Below are positions 1-8,365 of a DNA stretch of 64,000 nt, piece by piece. The stretch lies in the NCBI GenBank assembly GCA_947462875.1, contig CANHQJ010000005.1, positions 124,001-188,000 of the forward strand, written 5' to 3'. Position 1 is the first letter of the stretch. Each line of letters starts with the position of its first letter. Source of the DNA: Verrucomicrobiia bacterium (GTDB lineage Bacteria; Verrucomicrobiota; Verrucomicrobiia; Verrucomicrobiales; Akkermansiaceae). A program made the translations under genes and the position numbers. The notes beneath the pieces were generated by a model. It was not told the origin of the DNA. It saw only the letters and a program-made list of their open reading frames with translations, and did no database searches.

Positions 1-7
1 CTTATCC

Positions 8-511
8 TCAAGCGCCCGCTTCCGGATCGGTCTCGGTCTTCGCCTTGCCCTGGCCTAACGAAGGAATCATGCGGCGCACCATTTTCACCAGTCCGCTGTC
101 CTGCTGTTCGGCGATCTGCTCGGCATCGCGCATCGCCCGTTCCCATGCTTGCGCGAAGCCGGGGGCCTGCTCGCGCATGGTGCGCACGGCGGTCTCGGTG
201 ATCTGCAAGTGCCGCATTTCCGCGCGACCCGGCTTTTGCTGGGAAGCCGCGAGATTGATGCGCAAGGTCTCGTTTTGCGCGCGCAGTTGTTCCAGCTCCT
301 TCTGCAGCGAGTCATTGCCGCTGGCGTTGATTTTCAGCTGCGTCTGCAAGTGAGCCTTGAGCTCGGCGGTTTCCTTCTCGTGCTTCTGCCGTTCCTTTTT
401 GGCGAGAAATTTCGTGGCGAGCGCACTCTTCCATGCGAGCGCCGCAGGCAGGAGACCGACGATCAGCCCGAGCACGAATGGTTCGGAAAATAGATTCTTG
501 AGAAAGTCCAT
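8..511 (-). CDS. Hypothetical membrane-anchored coiled-coil protein
   Basis: About 167 residues. The N-terminus (MDFLKNLF) leads into one hydrophobic segment at about residues 10-30 (FVLGLIVGLLPAALAW). A long charged region rich in Glu, Lys, Gln and Ala follows, with a heptad-like pattern from about residue 40 to 100 that predicts a coiled coil. The C-terminal third is helical and ends in a flexible Lys/Glu tail. The frame stays open upstream, but that stretch (Arg/Gly-rich) does not look like protein, so the ATG at 511 before the membrane segment is chosen. The plan is that of a small inner-membrane scaffold with a cytoplasmic coiled coil. No catalytic motif is visible and the family is not recognised. 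It is divergent from the next gene. Confidence 0.6.
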   Translation of the reverse strand: MDFLKNLFSEPFVLGLIVGLLPAALAWKSALATKFLAKKERQKHEKETAELKAHLQTQLKINASGNDSLQKELEQLRAQNETLRINLAASQQKPGRAEMRHLQITETAVRTMREQAPGFAQAWERAMRDAEQIAEQQDSGLVKMVRRMIPSLGQGKAKTETDPEAGA

Positions 512-750
512 GAGCTCTGGTGCCAGCGCGGCGGGACGGCAGTGTGCGCGAATTTTTCCCGTCTGTCCAGCACGACTGCAACGTCCCGCACGCCCGCCGC
601 CCTCTCTCATGTGGGCGGGATCCCTTCCTCAAAGAAGTGCCGTTCGAAACGAATCAACTGCGTAAGTCGCGGCAAATGAATGATGCGAGAGGTGCCGAAA
701 AATCAACTAGCCAAACTGCCTCCTGTCGATATCATTTGCGACTGAACTAA

Positions 751-1113
751 TTGACTGTTCGTCAGAATAAATCGCCACTCGTGATTGAATCGCCCACATC
801 AACCACCGACTTCGTTGCCGCTTGGGTGGCTTCACATCGCAACCAAATCGGCGGATGCGAACTGCGGCTCATACGCAACGAGCAGTATGGTCGAACACTG
901 TGCTGGGAGTTTGAGACCCTCAGCCATTACGTTCAGTTCCTCGCTTGGGACCATGCGTTCTGCCTCGACCTTCTGGCACTCAACAAAGCTTCGGGCGCTA
1001 ATGATTTTATCGTCGCTGGACCCTTGGACAACATCGCGGGCGTAAGTGCTCGCCTTGATTCCTTTATCTCATGGATGCAGACTAATCCCGCTTATAGCAC
1101 AACATTACCATGA
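751..1113 (+). CDS. Small hypothetical protein
   Basis: A 120-residue protein starting at TTG 751, or about 110 residues if GTG 781 is used; no good ATG is available. It has no signal peptide or membrane segment. It is rich in Trp and Phe in the middle (CWEFETLSHYVQFLAW), which suggests a small folded cytoplasmic domain. The family is not recognised. It lies upstream of a toxin-antitoxin pair on the same strand but is separated by about 165 bases, so co-transcription is uncertain. The short length and weak start keep confidence moderate. Confidence 0.45.
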   Translation: MTVRQNKSPLVIESPTSTTDFVAAWVASHRNQIGGCELRLIRNEQYGRTLCWEFETLSHYVQFLAWDHAFCLDLLALNKASGANDFIVAGPLDNIAGVSARLDSFISWMQTNPAYSTTLP

Positions 1114-1277
1114 CATTCATCACACAAACACAACGGGTGAACACGTCGTGGGTAGCAAGGACGGATAAGCTCCCTCGTTCGCTTTGCTCTATGAATCCTG
1201 TGCCGCCGTGCCAGACCTTCAAATTTGTGCAAAAAATTTGGACTGGAATTCTGAGCAGAACGAGGTAGCCTAGTGGT

Positions 1278-1484
1278 GTGAGCACATTCATTGAAATTCG
1301 AGAATCTGTCGTCGGCCTCTCCAAGCCTGAGCGGGCTGAATTGGCCGTTCTTCTTCTTGGAAGCCTCGATGACACCCACTACTGGGTTGACGATGATGAG
1401 GTCGACAATCGATCAGCGGAGATGGACTCTGGTGCCGTTGTTGGCGTAACCAAGGAAGAGTTCCGTAGGCTGTGCGGGCGATGA
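1278..1484 (+). CDS. Addiction module antitoxin (TIGR02574-like)
   Basis: A 68-residue protein beginning with GTG. The segment LSKPERAELAVLLLGSLDD matches the hallmark of the short addiction-module component family, whose members pair with RelE/ParE toxins. The rest is acidic, as expected for an antitoxin that neutralises a basic toxin. The stop codon overlaps the start of the toxin gene (ATGA at 1481-1484), so the two are translationally coupled. The antitoxin-toxin complex would be expected to repress its own promoter in the short region upstream, although no operator is evident to me. Confidence 0.8.
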   Translation: MSTFIEIRESVVGLSKPERAELAVLLLGSLDDTHYWVDDDEVDNRSAEMDSGAVVGVTKEEFRRLCGR

Positions 1485-1786
1485 GTGGCAGCATGAAGCC
1501 ACTTTTTATCCATCCCAAGGCAGCGAAGGATGCAAGCGAGATCGCCGCGATGTATGCGGAGATATCGGATGAGTTGCGCGACAAGTTCTGGAAGGAGATC
1601 GATGACGCCATCGATGACATCGAGAAGCATCCAGAGAGACATCACTACGACCCAAGCGGCAGAAGGCGGAGCAACCTAGAGAGGTTTCCCTACCATATTC
1701 TGTTTGAGGAGCGTCTTCTCCACAATCGAATCATGGTGATCAGACATCATCACAGGAATCCTCTTTACGGACTACGAAGAAGATAA
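1481..1786 (+). CDS. RelE/ParE family toxin
   Basis: About 101 residues from the ATG that overlaps the antitoxin stop; a second ATG four codons later is also possible. The RelE/ParE pattern is visible: an N-terminal strand with HPKAAKDASEIAAMY, an amphipathic helical pair (DKFWKEIDDAIDDIEKHPE), then RRRSNLERFPYHILFE followed by the strand IMVIRHHHRNP near the C-terminus. The conserved R-x-x-x-L-x-x-F-P-Y-x-I/L-x-F/Y segment is typical of ParE-like toxins. The target, ribosome-bound mRNA or DNA gyrase, cannot be told from sequence. The protein is basic and partnered with an acidic antitoxin, so the module looks intact. Confidence 0.85.
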   Translation: MSGSMKPLFIHPKAAKDASEIAAMYAEISDELRDKFWKEIDDAIDDIEKHPERHHYDPSGRRRSNLERFPYHILFEERLLHNRIMVIRHHHRNPLYGLRRR

Positions 1787-1940
1787 GCCAAGCGCAACAA
1801 ACCGCGCCGTGGCAACCCCTACCAACCGTTTTTTCGATGATTTCCCGTGATTCCAGCATCAACGCGCGCCCGCGCTGATGGGGTTGCGTGCTCTTTGACA
1901 TAGCTGGGTAATACCCGAGCACTCTGCAAATCTTCTTGGC

Positions 1941-1976
1941 ATGAATCGTTTTCTGTTTATGGTTTTTTTGCCGTGA
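1941..1976 (+). other. Possible 11-codon leader ORF overlapping the next start
   Basis: ATG at 1941 opens an 11-codon frame (MNRFLFMVFLP) whose TGA shares bases with the GTG start of the ThuA gene (GTGA, 1973-1976). Termination could therefore re-initiate translation of the downstream gene. The peptide is hydrophobic. It may be chance in a T-rich leader. Confidence 0.25.
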
Positions 1977-3013
1977 AGAACATCAAAACACTTGCCACTC
2001 TGTTATTCTCCTGTGTGATGGCGGGCATGCCCAGCCATGCCCATCCTGTGCCGGAAAGTCCGCAATGGCTGACCTATCCTGGCGGCGAGGGCCCCGGCAA
2101 GGGCAAGCACATCGTTTTCATCACAGCGGATCAGGAATACCGCAGCGAGCAGTCCTTGCCCATGCTGGCCGGGATTTTGTCGAAGCACCATGGCTTTGAT
2201 TGCACCGTGCTGTTTGGCGTGAATGACCAGGGACTTGTCGATCCGACCATGCCGGTCTATCCGGAAAAGGGCAAGGAAAGCGAGTTCAAGCCGCATCACA
2301 TTCCCGGTATGGAGCACCTGGCCAAAGCGGATTTGTTGATTTTTTGCGCACGCTTGCTGACCTTGTCCGATGAGGAACTGAAACACTGGGTGGCCTACTT
2401 TGACTCCGGCAAACCCATCATCGGCCTGCGCACCGCGAACCATGCCTTTCGCAGTCCCCTGCCCTATGAAAGGAACGGCAAGCGCGTGACCATCGGCGAC
2501 ATCCTGGGCGGCAGCTTTATGAGCCATCACGGCAACTGGCAGGCGGATTCGACGCGTGGCGACATCGTGCCCGAGCAAAAAGGACATGCCATCCTTACCG
2601 GCGTCAAAGACATCTGGGGACTGACGGATGTCTATCGCACCTACAAGGAAGGCGAGGGCCTGCCTGCCGGCTGCACGGCGCTGGTCATGGGCCAGCCGCT
2701 CATTGGCCGCGAACAAGGAGGCAAGGACAATCCGGAAAAAGAACCATTGCCAGTGGTGTGGCACAAGCTGTGGAAAACAACGCAGGGCAAGGAAGCGCGC
2801 GTGCTGCAATCGACCATGGGCAGCGCCAAGGATTTCGAAAACCCCGGCCTGCGCCGCCTGCTCGTGAATGCGGCCTACTGGGGACTGGGATTGGAGGGAA
2901 AAATTTCCGCCGAGAGCAGCATCGAATACACCAGCCCCTACAAGCCTCTGTCCAGCGGATTCAACTACGAAAAACTCGGCGTGAAACCGCAGCCGGTATC
3001 GGCGTATCGATGA
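1973..3013 (+). CDS. Secreted ThuA-like domain protein
   Basis: A 346-residue protein starting at GTG. A signal peptide (MKNIKTLATLLFSCVMAGMP, cleavage near SHA-HP) directs export. From about residue 45 the chain follows a ThuA-like (class I glutamine amidotransferase-like) fold: HIVFITADQEYRSEQSLPML, then the strand DLLIFCARLLTLSDEELKHW and the loop GKPIIGLRTANHAF. ThuA-like domains are frequent in PVC bacteria and are linked to sugar metabolism, often fused to cytochrome c or dehydrogenase domains; their biochemical activity is poorly defined. This copy stands alone, whereas the gene starting at 4770 carries a ThuA domain in a larger fusion. The unusual GTG start overlaps a possible leader ORF. 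Confidence 0.8.
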   Translation: MKNIKTLATLLFSCVMAGMPSHAHPVPESPQWLTYPGGEGPGKGKHIVFITADQEYRSEQSLPMLAGILSKHHGFDCTVLFGVNDQGLVDPTMPVYPEKGKESEFKPHHIPGMEHLAKADLLIFCARLLTLSDEELKHWVAYFDSGKPIIGLRTANHAFRSPLPYERNGKRVTIGDILGGSFMSHHGNWQADSTRGDIVPEQKGHAILTGVKDIWGLTDVYRTYKEGEGLPAGCTALVMGQPLIGREQGGKDNPEKEPLPVVWHKLWKTTQGKEARVLQSTMGSAKDFENPGLRRLLVNAAYWGLGLEGKISAESSIEYTSPYKPLSSGFNYEKLGVKPQPVSAYR

Positions 3014-3029
3014 GGGATTTCCACGGCAC

Positions 3030-3611
3030 TCATGCCCCCGGCGCTTCGCAGAGGTGGAGGATGAGGGTGCTCGATTGGGTGGTGTGGGAGCGGGGGTCGT
3101 AGGATTGCAGAAAGCCTTCGATTTCCTGACGCAGGCGCTCGCAGTGCTTGTCCCACTTTTCCGTGCCGCGCACGCGCATCGCCGCCTCCTTGATGTGGAG
3201 GAAGCGGATTTCATTCGCTCCGGCGGCGCAGAGGTCGTCGATTTCCCGGCGCAGCATGGGAAACAGCGACAGCTCCACGACACAGTCGTGCTCCTGCAGC
3301 AAACGCAGCAAGCACACCTGCACCGGCGGTGCCAGCGGTTGCAGGGCCTGGGCGATCGTTTCGCAACCGATGTGCTCGAGCATGCGGCGCATCTTGTCGT
3401 AGAGCGCCGGCAGCGGCAACAGACGCAGCGGGCATTTGTTTTCCAGGTAATGGAAAATCCCCTGACAGATCTCGTCCACAAAGGGGAAATCCTCACGATC
3501 CGCCGCGTGCATGGCACGGCACAAGGCATCGCGCAGCCATTGGGAATCGTAACACGATACCTGATGACGGCCAACTTGTAAGACGGGGCGGTTGCCAATG
3601 AGTGCGATCAC
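3030..3611 (-). CDS. Hypothetical protein downstream of nrdR
   Basis: A 193-residue soluble protein without signal or membrane segments. It follows nrdR on the same strand after about 75 bases. The first 90 residues (a strand with a Gly turn, then QWLRDALCRAMHAA, an acidic stretch, ICQGIFHYLENK, and LPALYDKMRRMLEHIGCETI) have a spacing of strands and helices like that of an ATP-cone domain, although the usual K-R-D-G motif is absent. The second half is helical (PVQVCLLRLLQEHD, EIDDLCAAGA). I do not recognise a named family. An ATP-cone-like N-terminus together with nrdR as neighbour would suggest nucleotide sensing, but this is a weak inference. Confidence 0.65.
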   Translation of the reverse strand: MIALIGNRPVLQVGRHQVSCYDSQWLRDALCRAMHAADREDFPFVDEICQGIFHYLENKCPLRLLPLPALYDKMRRMLEHIGCETIAQALQPLAPPVQVCLLRLLQEHDCVVELSLFPMLRREIDDLCAAGANEIRFLHIKEAAMRVRGTEKWDKHCERLRQEIEGFLQSYDPRSHTTQSSTLILHLCEAPGA

Positions 3612-3688
3612 AATAAAAAGATAGTTGCAGGGACGTGGGGTGAATGGTTGGGTGGACGGTGGCTTAGGGCTGGGAGGGAAACAAGGGA

Positions 3689-4180
3689 CTAGTCTTTGAA
3701 CAGGCGGCGCTGGAGGGGATCGCGCGCGGCACGACGCTCCAGAGCCTGGATTTCGTTGATGAACTCGCCGACGTTATCGAACTGGCGATAGACGGAGACA
3801 TACCGCACGTAGGCGACGGGATCGATGGAATGGAGCTTGTCCATCACCTTCGCGCCAATCGCGGCGGATGGCACCTCGGCGAGGTGATCTTTGTGCAGAT
3901 CACTGAGGATTTCCTCCACGGCGCGGTCGAGACGGTCCATGGGCACGGGGCGTTTTTCACAGGCTTTCACCAGACCGCGAAACAACTTTTCGCGATTCAG
4001 CGCCTCGCGTGTGCCATCCCGTTTCACCACGCGCAGCTCGGTGCGTTCGATTTGTTCGTAGGAGGTGTAGCGGTAGGTGCATACGAGGCACTCGCGCCGT
4101 CTCCGGATCGTAGTGCCGTCCTTCGACATCCGCGAGTCGAGCACTTTATCCTTCAGAGAACCGCATTGAATGCACCGCAT
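3689..4180 (-). CDS. nrdR: Transcriptional repressor NrdR
   Basis: A 163-residue protein matching NrdR along its full length. NrdR represses ribonucleotide reductase genes when its ATP-cone is loaded with dATP/ATP. A zinc ribbon occupies residues 1-45 with Cys3, Cys6, Cys31 and Cys34, including the typical DSRMSKDGTTIRRRREC stretch. The ATP-cone follows at about 49-139 (VVKRDGTREALNREKLFRGL through DPVAYVRYVSVY). The start MRCIQCG is canonical. No ribonucleotide reductase gene lies in the window, so its targets are elsewhere. It probably forms a transcription unit with the unknown gene at 3030-3611. Confidence 0.97.
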   Translation of the reverse strand: MRCIQCGSLKDKVLDSRMSKDGTTIRRRRECLVCTYRYTSYEQIERTELRVVKRDGTREALNREKLFRGLVKACEKRPVPMDRLDRAVEEILSDLHKDHLAEVPSAAIGAKVMDKLHSIDPVAYVRYVSVYRQFDNVGEFINEIQALERRAARDPLQRRLFKD

Positions 4181-4378
4181 AAAACCAAGAGTAGGGAGAC
4201 GCGCGAGACTAGGGAATCAGATTTGGTAGTGTCAAATGGATTTGTGTAGCAGGTCTAGTATGTTGCTACTGCAAGGGCTGCGCCAATTACTAAATATCTA
4301 GTATTGCTTAAGCATTTTGCACACGGGCGCAAAATTCCCGCTCGGCACAGGGGTGGAGCGGGGTTGGGGGAGGGAAAA

Positions 4379-4621
4379 TCACCAACCACGGCGGGGCGGG
4401 CAGTGATAATGTCCGCCGTAATACGGTCTGCGGTAGCAGTTGTCGTTGTTGTTGCTGAGGATGGCACCCACCAATGCCGCGCCCACGACCAAGGGTACTG
4501 CCGCTTCCGCGGCATTCGCCGGGTAGGGTCCGGCACCGTAGCCCGAGCCGTAATAGGGATCGTAGCAAGAGGAAAGCATCACCGCGCCAGCGCCGATCAG
4601 AAGCATCCATTGTTTTTTCAT
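4379..4621 (-). CDS. Small Tyr/Gly/Pro-rich lipoprotein
   Basis: An 80-residue protein with a short basic N-terminus, a hydrophobic stretch and a lipobox LSSC ending at Cys19, so it should be lipidated and membrane-anchored. The mature part is rich in Tyr, Pro, Gly and Asn (DPYYGSGYGAGPYP) and holds a second hydrophobic stretch (VPLVVGAALVGAILS) followed by an Asn-rich and His/Arg/Tyr tail. The plan resembles small glycine-zipper-like envelope lipoproteins. Function unknown. It lies alone, divergent from the large gene at 4770. Confidence 0.65.
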   Translation of the reverse strand: MKKQWMLLIGAGAVMLSSCYDPYYGSGYGAGPYPANAAEAAVPLVVGAALVGAILSNNNDNCYRRPYYGGHYHCPPRRGW

Positions 4622-4769
4622 GGCACCTGTTGTGACGAGTCGCGCGGGAAATTATTCAAACTCTTTTTGGCTTGCCAAGCGACCTCGGCGCGCGCTGCGA
4701 TGACACAACGCAAACTCGATTTTTGACAGGCGCGGACTACGCTCGGGGTATCGTCACCACCTACTGCTT

Positions 4770-7700
4770 ATGCGCCTGATCCTTCCCTTGTTGCTTTGTT
4801 TGTCCGCGTTGGCGGCCTCGTTGATTCAGCCGAAAAAAGAAGCTCGTCGGCTCGAGGTGCTGTTCTTCGGCGCGCCCACGGCGGCCCATCCCGGCCACGA
4901 TCCGGTCACGCGCTATCGCGTGATCAAACGCAATCTCGGCACGGCGGGTATCAATTTCACCTACTCGGAAAATCCCGCGGAGGTCTTCAAGGCGGACACC
5001 TTGCGGCATTTCGATGCCGTGATGATGTATGGCAACTGGAACCAGAACCAGGCGATGCCGGCGGAGCAACTCAAGGCGCTGACGGACTTCGTGGAAAGCG
5101 GCCATGGATTTCTGCCCATTCACTGCGCCTCGGCTTGTTACGGTGGCTCACCGGAGTTTATCAAGCTCGTGGGTGGGCGTTTCAAGTCGCACACCACGGG
5201 CGTGTTCGAGCCGAAGACGGTCAACACCAAGCACCCGATCACCGAGGGCTATCAGGGATTTTCGGCATGGGATGAAACCTACGTGCACGACAATCACGGC
5301 GACGATCGCACCATCCTGCAAACGCGCGATGACGAACCGTGGACGTGGGTGCGCAGTCAGGGCAAGGGGCGGGTGTTTTACACGGCATCGGGCCACGATC
5401 ACCGGGTCTGGGATTTGCCGCAGTTTCACGATCTGCTGAAACGCGCGGTCTATTGGTCGGTGGGGCCGGAGGCGTATGAAAAACTCAAGGCGTTGGAAAT
5501 TCCGAAACTGGAAATGGAGCCGATGAAATTGCCCGGCTACCTCAAGCGCGAGCTGATCCCCGAAGGACAGAAGCCGCTAAAGCCGGAGGACTCGATCAAG
5601 ATGGCACAGATCCCCGTGGGCTTCGAAATCTCGCTCTTTGCCAGTGAGCCGAACATTGTCAATCCGATCAACGTCGCCTGGGATCACAAGGGCCGCGCGT
5701 TTGTGCTGCAGACGGTCGATTACCCGAACAACCTGCACGATGACAAGATGGGCAACGACAAGATCACCATTTGCGAGGACACCGATGGCGATGGCCGTGC
5801 GGACAAATTCACGGTGTTCGCCGATAAGCTATCGATCCCCACCTCGCTGTGTTTCGTGGGCACGCAACTCCTGTGCACCAATGCTTCCGAGATTCTTTTG
5901 TTAGAAGACACCAATGGCGACGACAAGGCGGATGTGCGCAAATCGATCATCGAGGGATTCGGCATCGGCGATACCCATGCGGGTGTATCGAACATGCGCC
6001 TCGGTCTCGACAACTGGGTCTATGCCACCGTCGGCTACAGCGGCTTCCGCGGCACGGTGGGCGGGCAAACCATTTCGTTTTCCTCCGGATTGTTCCGTTT
6101 CCGTCCCGATGGCTCCAAGCTGGAGTACTTGCAAAGCACGACCAACAACACGTGGGGTCTTGGTTTCACGTCGGACTTCGACATCCTCGGCTCCACCGCC
6201 AATGGCAATCCTTCGTGGGTCTACACCTTCGCCAAAGAGCGCTACGAGGCCTTCGGTCTCAACCAGCCGAAAACGCCGCGCGCGGATGACAATCCTTTGT
6301 TCAATCCTTCCTCGAACGACATCCGTCAGGTCGATCAGTTCGAGCGCTACACCGCCGGCGCGGGCCACAGCTTTTACACCTCCACGCGTTTCCCCGAGGA
6401 ATACCGCGAGAAGTATGCCTTTGTCACCGAGGGCACGGGCAAGCTGGTCGGGCAATTCGTCGTCGAGCCCAAGGGCGCAAGTTATCAGGCGAAACAACTG
6501 TACAACAACCTCTACAGCTCGGCCGATGCGTGGTCGGGCCCGGTGGCGGCGGAAACCGGGCCCGATGGCGCGGTGTGGATCAGCGATTGGTATAACCTCA
6601 TCATCCAGCACAACCCCACGCCTACCAAAAACAACTCGGGCATGGATGCGAAAAACGGCAAGGGCAATGCCTACGAGACTCCGGTGCGCGATACGCAGCA
6701 CGGCCGGGTCTATCGGATTTACCCCGGCGGCTCGCGCGATGATGCGAATCCCGGACTTGATCCGGCGAAACAGGAATCGCTCGTGGCGGCTCTCTCGCAT
6801 CCGAATTTGTTCTGGCGCATGAGCGCGCAGAGCTTGCTGGTGCAGCGTGCGAAAAACGATGTGGCTCCGGCCTTGAAGGCGTTGCTGGCGAAATCGGAAG
6901 TGGCCTCCGCGCATGCCTTTTCCGTCTTGGCCGCGCTGCATGCGCTGGATGACGCCAGCATCGCCGCCGCCCTGCGTTCGCCGAATCGCGCGCTGCGCCG
7001 CATCGCCACCGACTACGCCGGGAAAACCGCTCCCGCGGTTCTGCTAGCCTCGGCCACGGGCCCGGATCTCGGGACGAAGTCGCCACGTGAGCTCGCCGAA
7101 AAACTGGTCGCGCTGTCCTATGGCGCGCCTTCCGCCGAGCTGGCGAAATCGCTCTACGCGATGGCGACCGAGTCCTCGAAAGAATTGTTTGCGGATTCCG
7201 TGTTGGCCGATGCCTGGCAGATCGCCGCGCGACGCAACGCGGCGGAGATCATCGCCCTGGCCGATGCCAAAGGCGGGAAAAAACCCGTTTTCATCGCGCC
7301 CGCGAATCTGATGCCCAATGCCGATTTTTCCCAGGAAGAAAATGGCGTGCCGAAGGGCTGGTCGCTGCGCATGTATGGCGGCGATCGCAATGGCGTCAAA
7401 CTGAGCATTTCCGATCAAGGCCGCAACAAGAGCAAGGCCCTGCAAATCACCGCCAACAAATCGGTCGATGCCGGAGCGGGCATAGAATTGCAGCTCGAGC
7501 CGAACACCACCTACCGCTTTTCCGCCTGGGTGCGCACGGAGGATGTGAAACGCACCGGCGGCATGGGCGCAATGATCAATGTGCATGGTGCCCAGGAAAA
7601 ATCGAAAGGCATGGACGGCACCAAGGACTGGCAACAGCTCAGTTTCGATTTCAAAACCGATGGCGATGGCCGTGAGTTGCTGCATTGTCTTTTCGGCGGC

Positions 7701-8234
7701 TATGGTGGCTCGACGGGCACCGCGTGGTTCGATGATCTTTCCCTGATCAAACTCGGCGGCGGCGGCAGTCCGCAATCGGCCCTGGACGGACTGCGCGCCT
7801 GGCATGCCAATGCCGCGAAGCCTGCGGTCGTCACCGAGAAGAAAAACAAGATCGATGCGGAAGTGCACAAGCGCGGAGCGGCCGTCTATGCTCTCACCTG
7901 CACCGCCTGTCACCAGCCCGACGGCCAAGGCACCCCCGGGGCATTTCCGCCGCTGGATGGCTCCGAGTGGCTGGTCAATGATCCCGAGCTACCCATCAAG
8001 ATCGTGCTCAAGGGCCTGCAAGGACCGGTGACGGTGAAAGGCGTGAAATTCACCAGCGTCATGCCGCCGCACAACGACCTCGACGATCAGAAAATTTCCG
8101 ACGTCCTCACCTTCGCCCGCCAATCCTGGAGCAACGACGCCCCCGCCATTTCCGCGGATCAAGTCAAAGCCGTGCGCGAAAAAGTCAAAACACAGGCGCT
8201 ACCCTGGACCGCGAAGGAGTTGGGGAAAGAGTGA
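4770..8234 (+). CDS. ThuA / PVC-type dehydrogenase / cytochrome c fusion protein
   Basis: A 1154-residue exported protein. The signal peptide is MRLILPLLLCLSALAASL. A ThuA-like domain spans about 28-235 (LEVLFFGAPTAAHPG, GHGFLPIHCASACYG). A PVC-type heme-binding dehydrogenase beta-propeller covers about 270-650 and contains two Asp-rich calcium-like loops (DTDGDGRADKF, DTNGDDKADV). HEAT-like helices follow at 670-760, then a jelly-roll carbohydrate-binding-like module at about 845-1000 (NADFSQEENGVPKGW). The C-terminal cytochrome c has CTACH near residue 1045 and a probable distal Met in SVMPPHND. In PVC bacteria such proteins are thought to oxidise sugars or alcohols in the periplasm and pass electrons to the attached heme; the substrate is unknown. 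Start ATG 4770 is supported by the signal peptide. Confidence 0.9.
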   Translation: MRLILPLLLCLSALAASLIQPKKEARRLEVLFFGAPTAAHPGHDPVTRYRVIKRNLGTAGINFTYSENPAEVFKADTLRHFDAVMMYGNWNQNQAMPAEQLKALTDFVESGHGFLPIHCASACYGGSPEFIKLVGGRFKSHTTGVFEPKTVNTKHPITEGYQGFSAWDETYVHDNHGDDRTILQTRDDEPWTWVRSQGKGRVFYTASGHDHRVWDLPQFHDLLKRAVYWSVGPEAYEKLKALEIPKLEMEPMKLPGYLKRELIPEGQKPLKPEDSIKMAQIPVGFEISLFASEPNIVNPINVAWDHKGRAFVLQTVDYPNNLHDDKMGNDKITICEDTDGDGRADKFTVFADKLSIPTSLCFVGTQLLCTNASEILLLEDTNGDDKADVRKSIIEGFGIGDTHAGVSNMRLGLDNWVYATVGYSGFRGTVGGQTISFSSGLFRFRPDGSKLEYLQSTTNNTWGLGFTSDFDILGSTANGNPSWVYTFAKERYEAFGLNQPKTPRADDNPLFNPSSNDIRQVDQFERYTAGAGHSFYTSTRFPEEYREKYAFVTEGTGKLVGQFVVEPKGASYQAKQLYNNLYSSADAWSGPVAAETGPDGAVWISDWYNLIIQHNPTPTKNNSGMDAKNGKGNAYETPVRDTQHGRVYRIYPGGSRDDANPGLDPAKQESLVAALSHPNLFWRMSAQSLLVQRAKNDVAPALKALLAKSEVASAHAFSVLAALHALDDASIAAALRSPNRALRRIATDYAGKTAPAVLLASATGPDLGTKSPRELAEKLVALSYGAPSAELAKSLYAMATESSKELFADSVLADAWQIAARRNAAEIIALADAKGGKKPVFIAPANLMPNADFSQEENGVPKGWSLRMYGGDRNGVKLSISDQGRNKSKALQITANKSVDAGAGIELQLEPNTTYRFSAWVRTEDVKRTGGMGAMINVHGAQEKSKGMDGTKDWQQLSFDFKTDGDGRELLHCLFGGYGGSTGTAWFDDLSLIKLGGGGSPQSALDGLRAWHANAAKPAVVTEKKNKIDAEVHKRGAAVYALTCTACHQPDGQGTPGAFPPLDGSEWLVNDPELPIKIVLKGLQGPVTVKGVKFTSVMPPHNDLDDQKISDVLTFARQSWSNDAPAISADQVKAVREKVKTQALPWTAKELGKE

Positions 8235-8252
8235 GAATGTCAAAGGCCTTCC

Positions 8253-8337
8253 CGTCCTAACAGGACGACTTATCCCAGCCCATGGTGAAGCCATGGGTCT
8301 GCGATTTTCTCTCATTGATCGCGTCCTGACGGGACGC
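8253..8337. repeat. Cluster of three short palindromes (REP-like)
   Basis: Three perfect hairpins follow each other between the convergent genes: CGTCCT/AGGACG at 8253-8267, CCCATGG/CCATGGG with a TGAAG loop at 8279-8297, and GCGTCC/GGACGC at 8321-8337. None has a T-tract, so a simple terminator is not the best reading, although it may stop both genes. The outer stems share the core CGTCC, as expected of a dispersed intergenic palindromic repeat. I find no second full copy in this window. Confidence 0.5.
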
Positions 8338-8365
8338 TTCATTGGATGACCCGCATTGAACCGTG

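Noticed and set aside
2003-3598. 531-codon minus-strand frame across the ThuA gene
   Set aside because: Antisense to a protein with a clear signal peptide and ThuA fold, with Arg/Cys/Ser-rich composition typical of a shadow frame.
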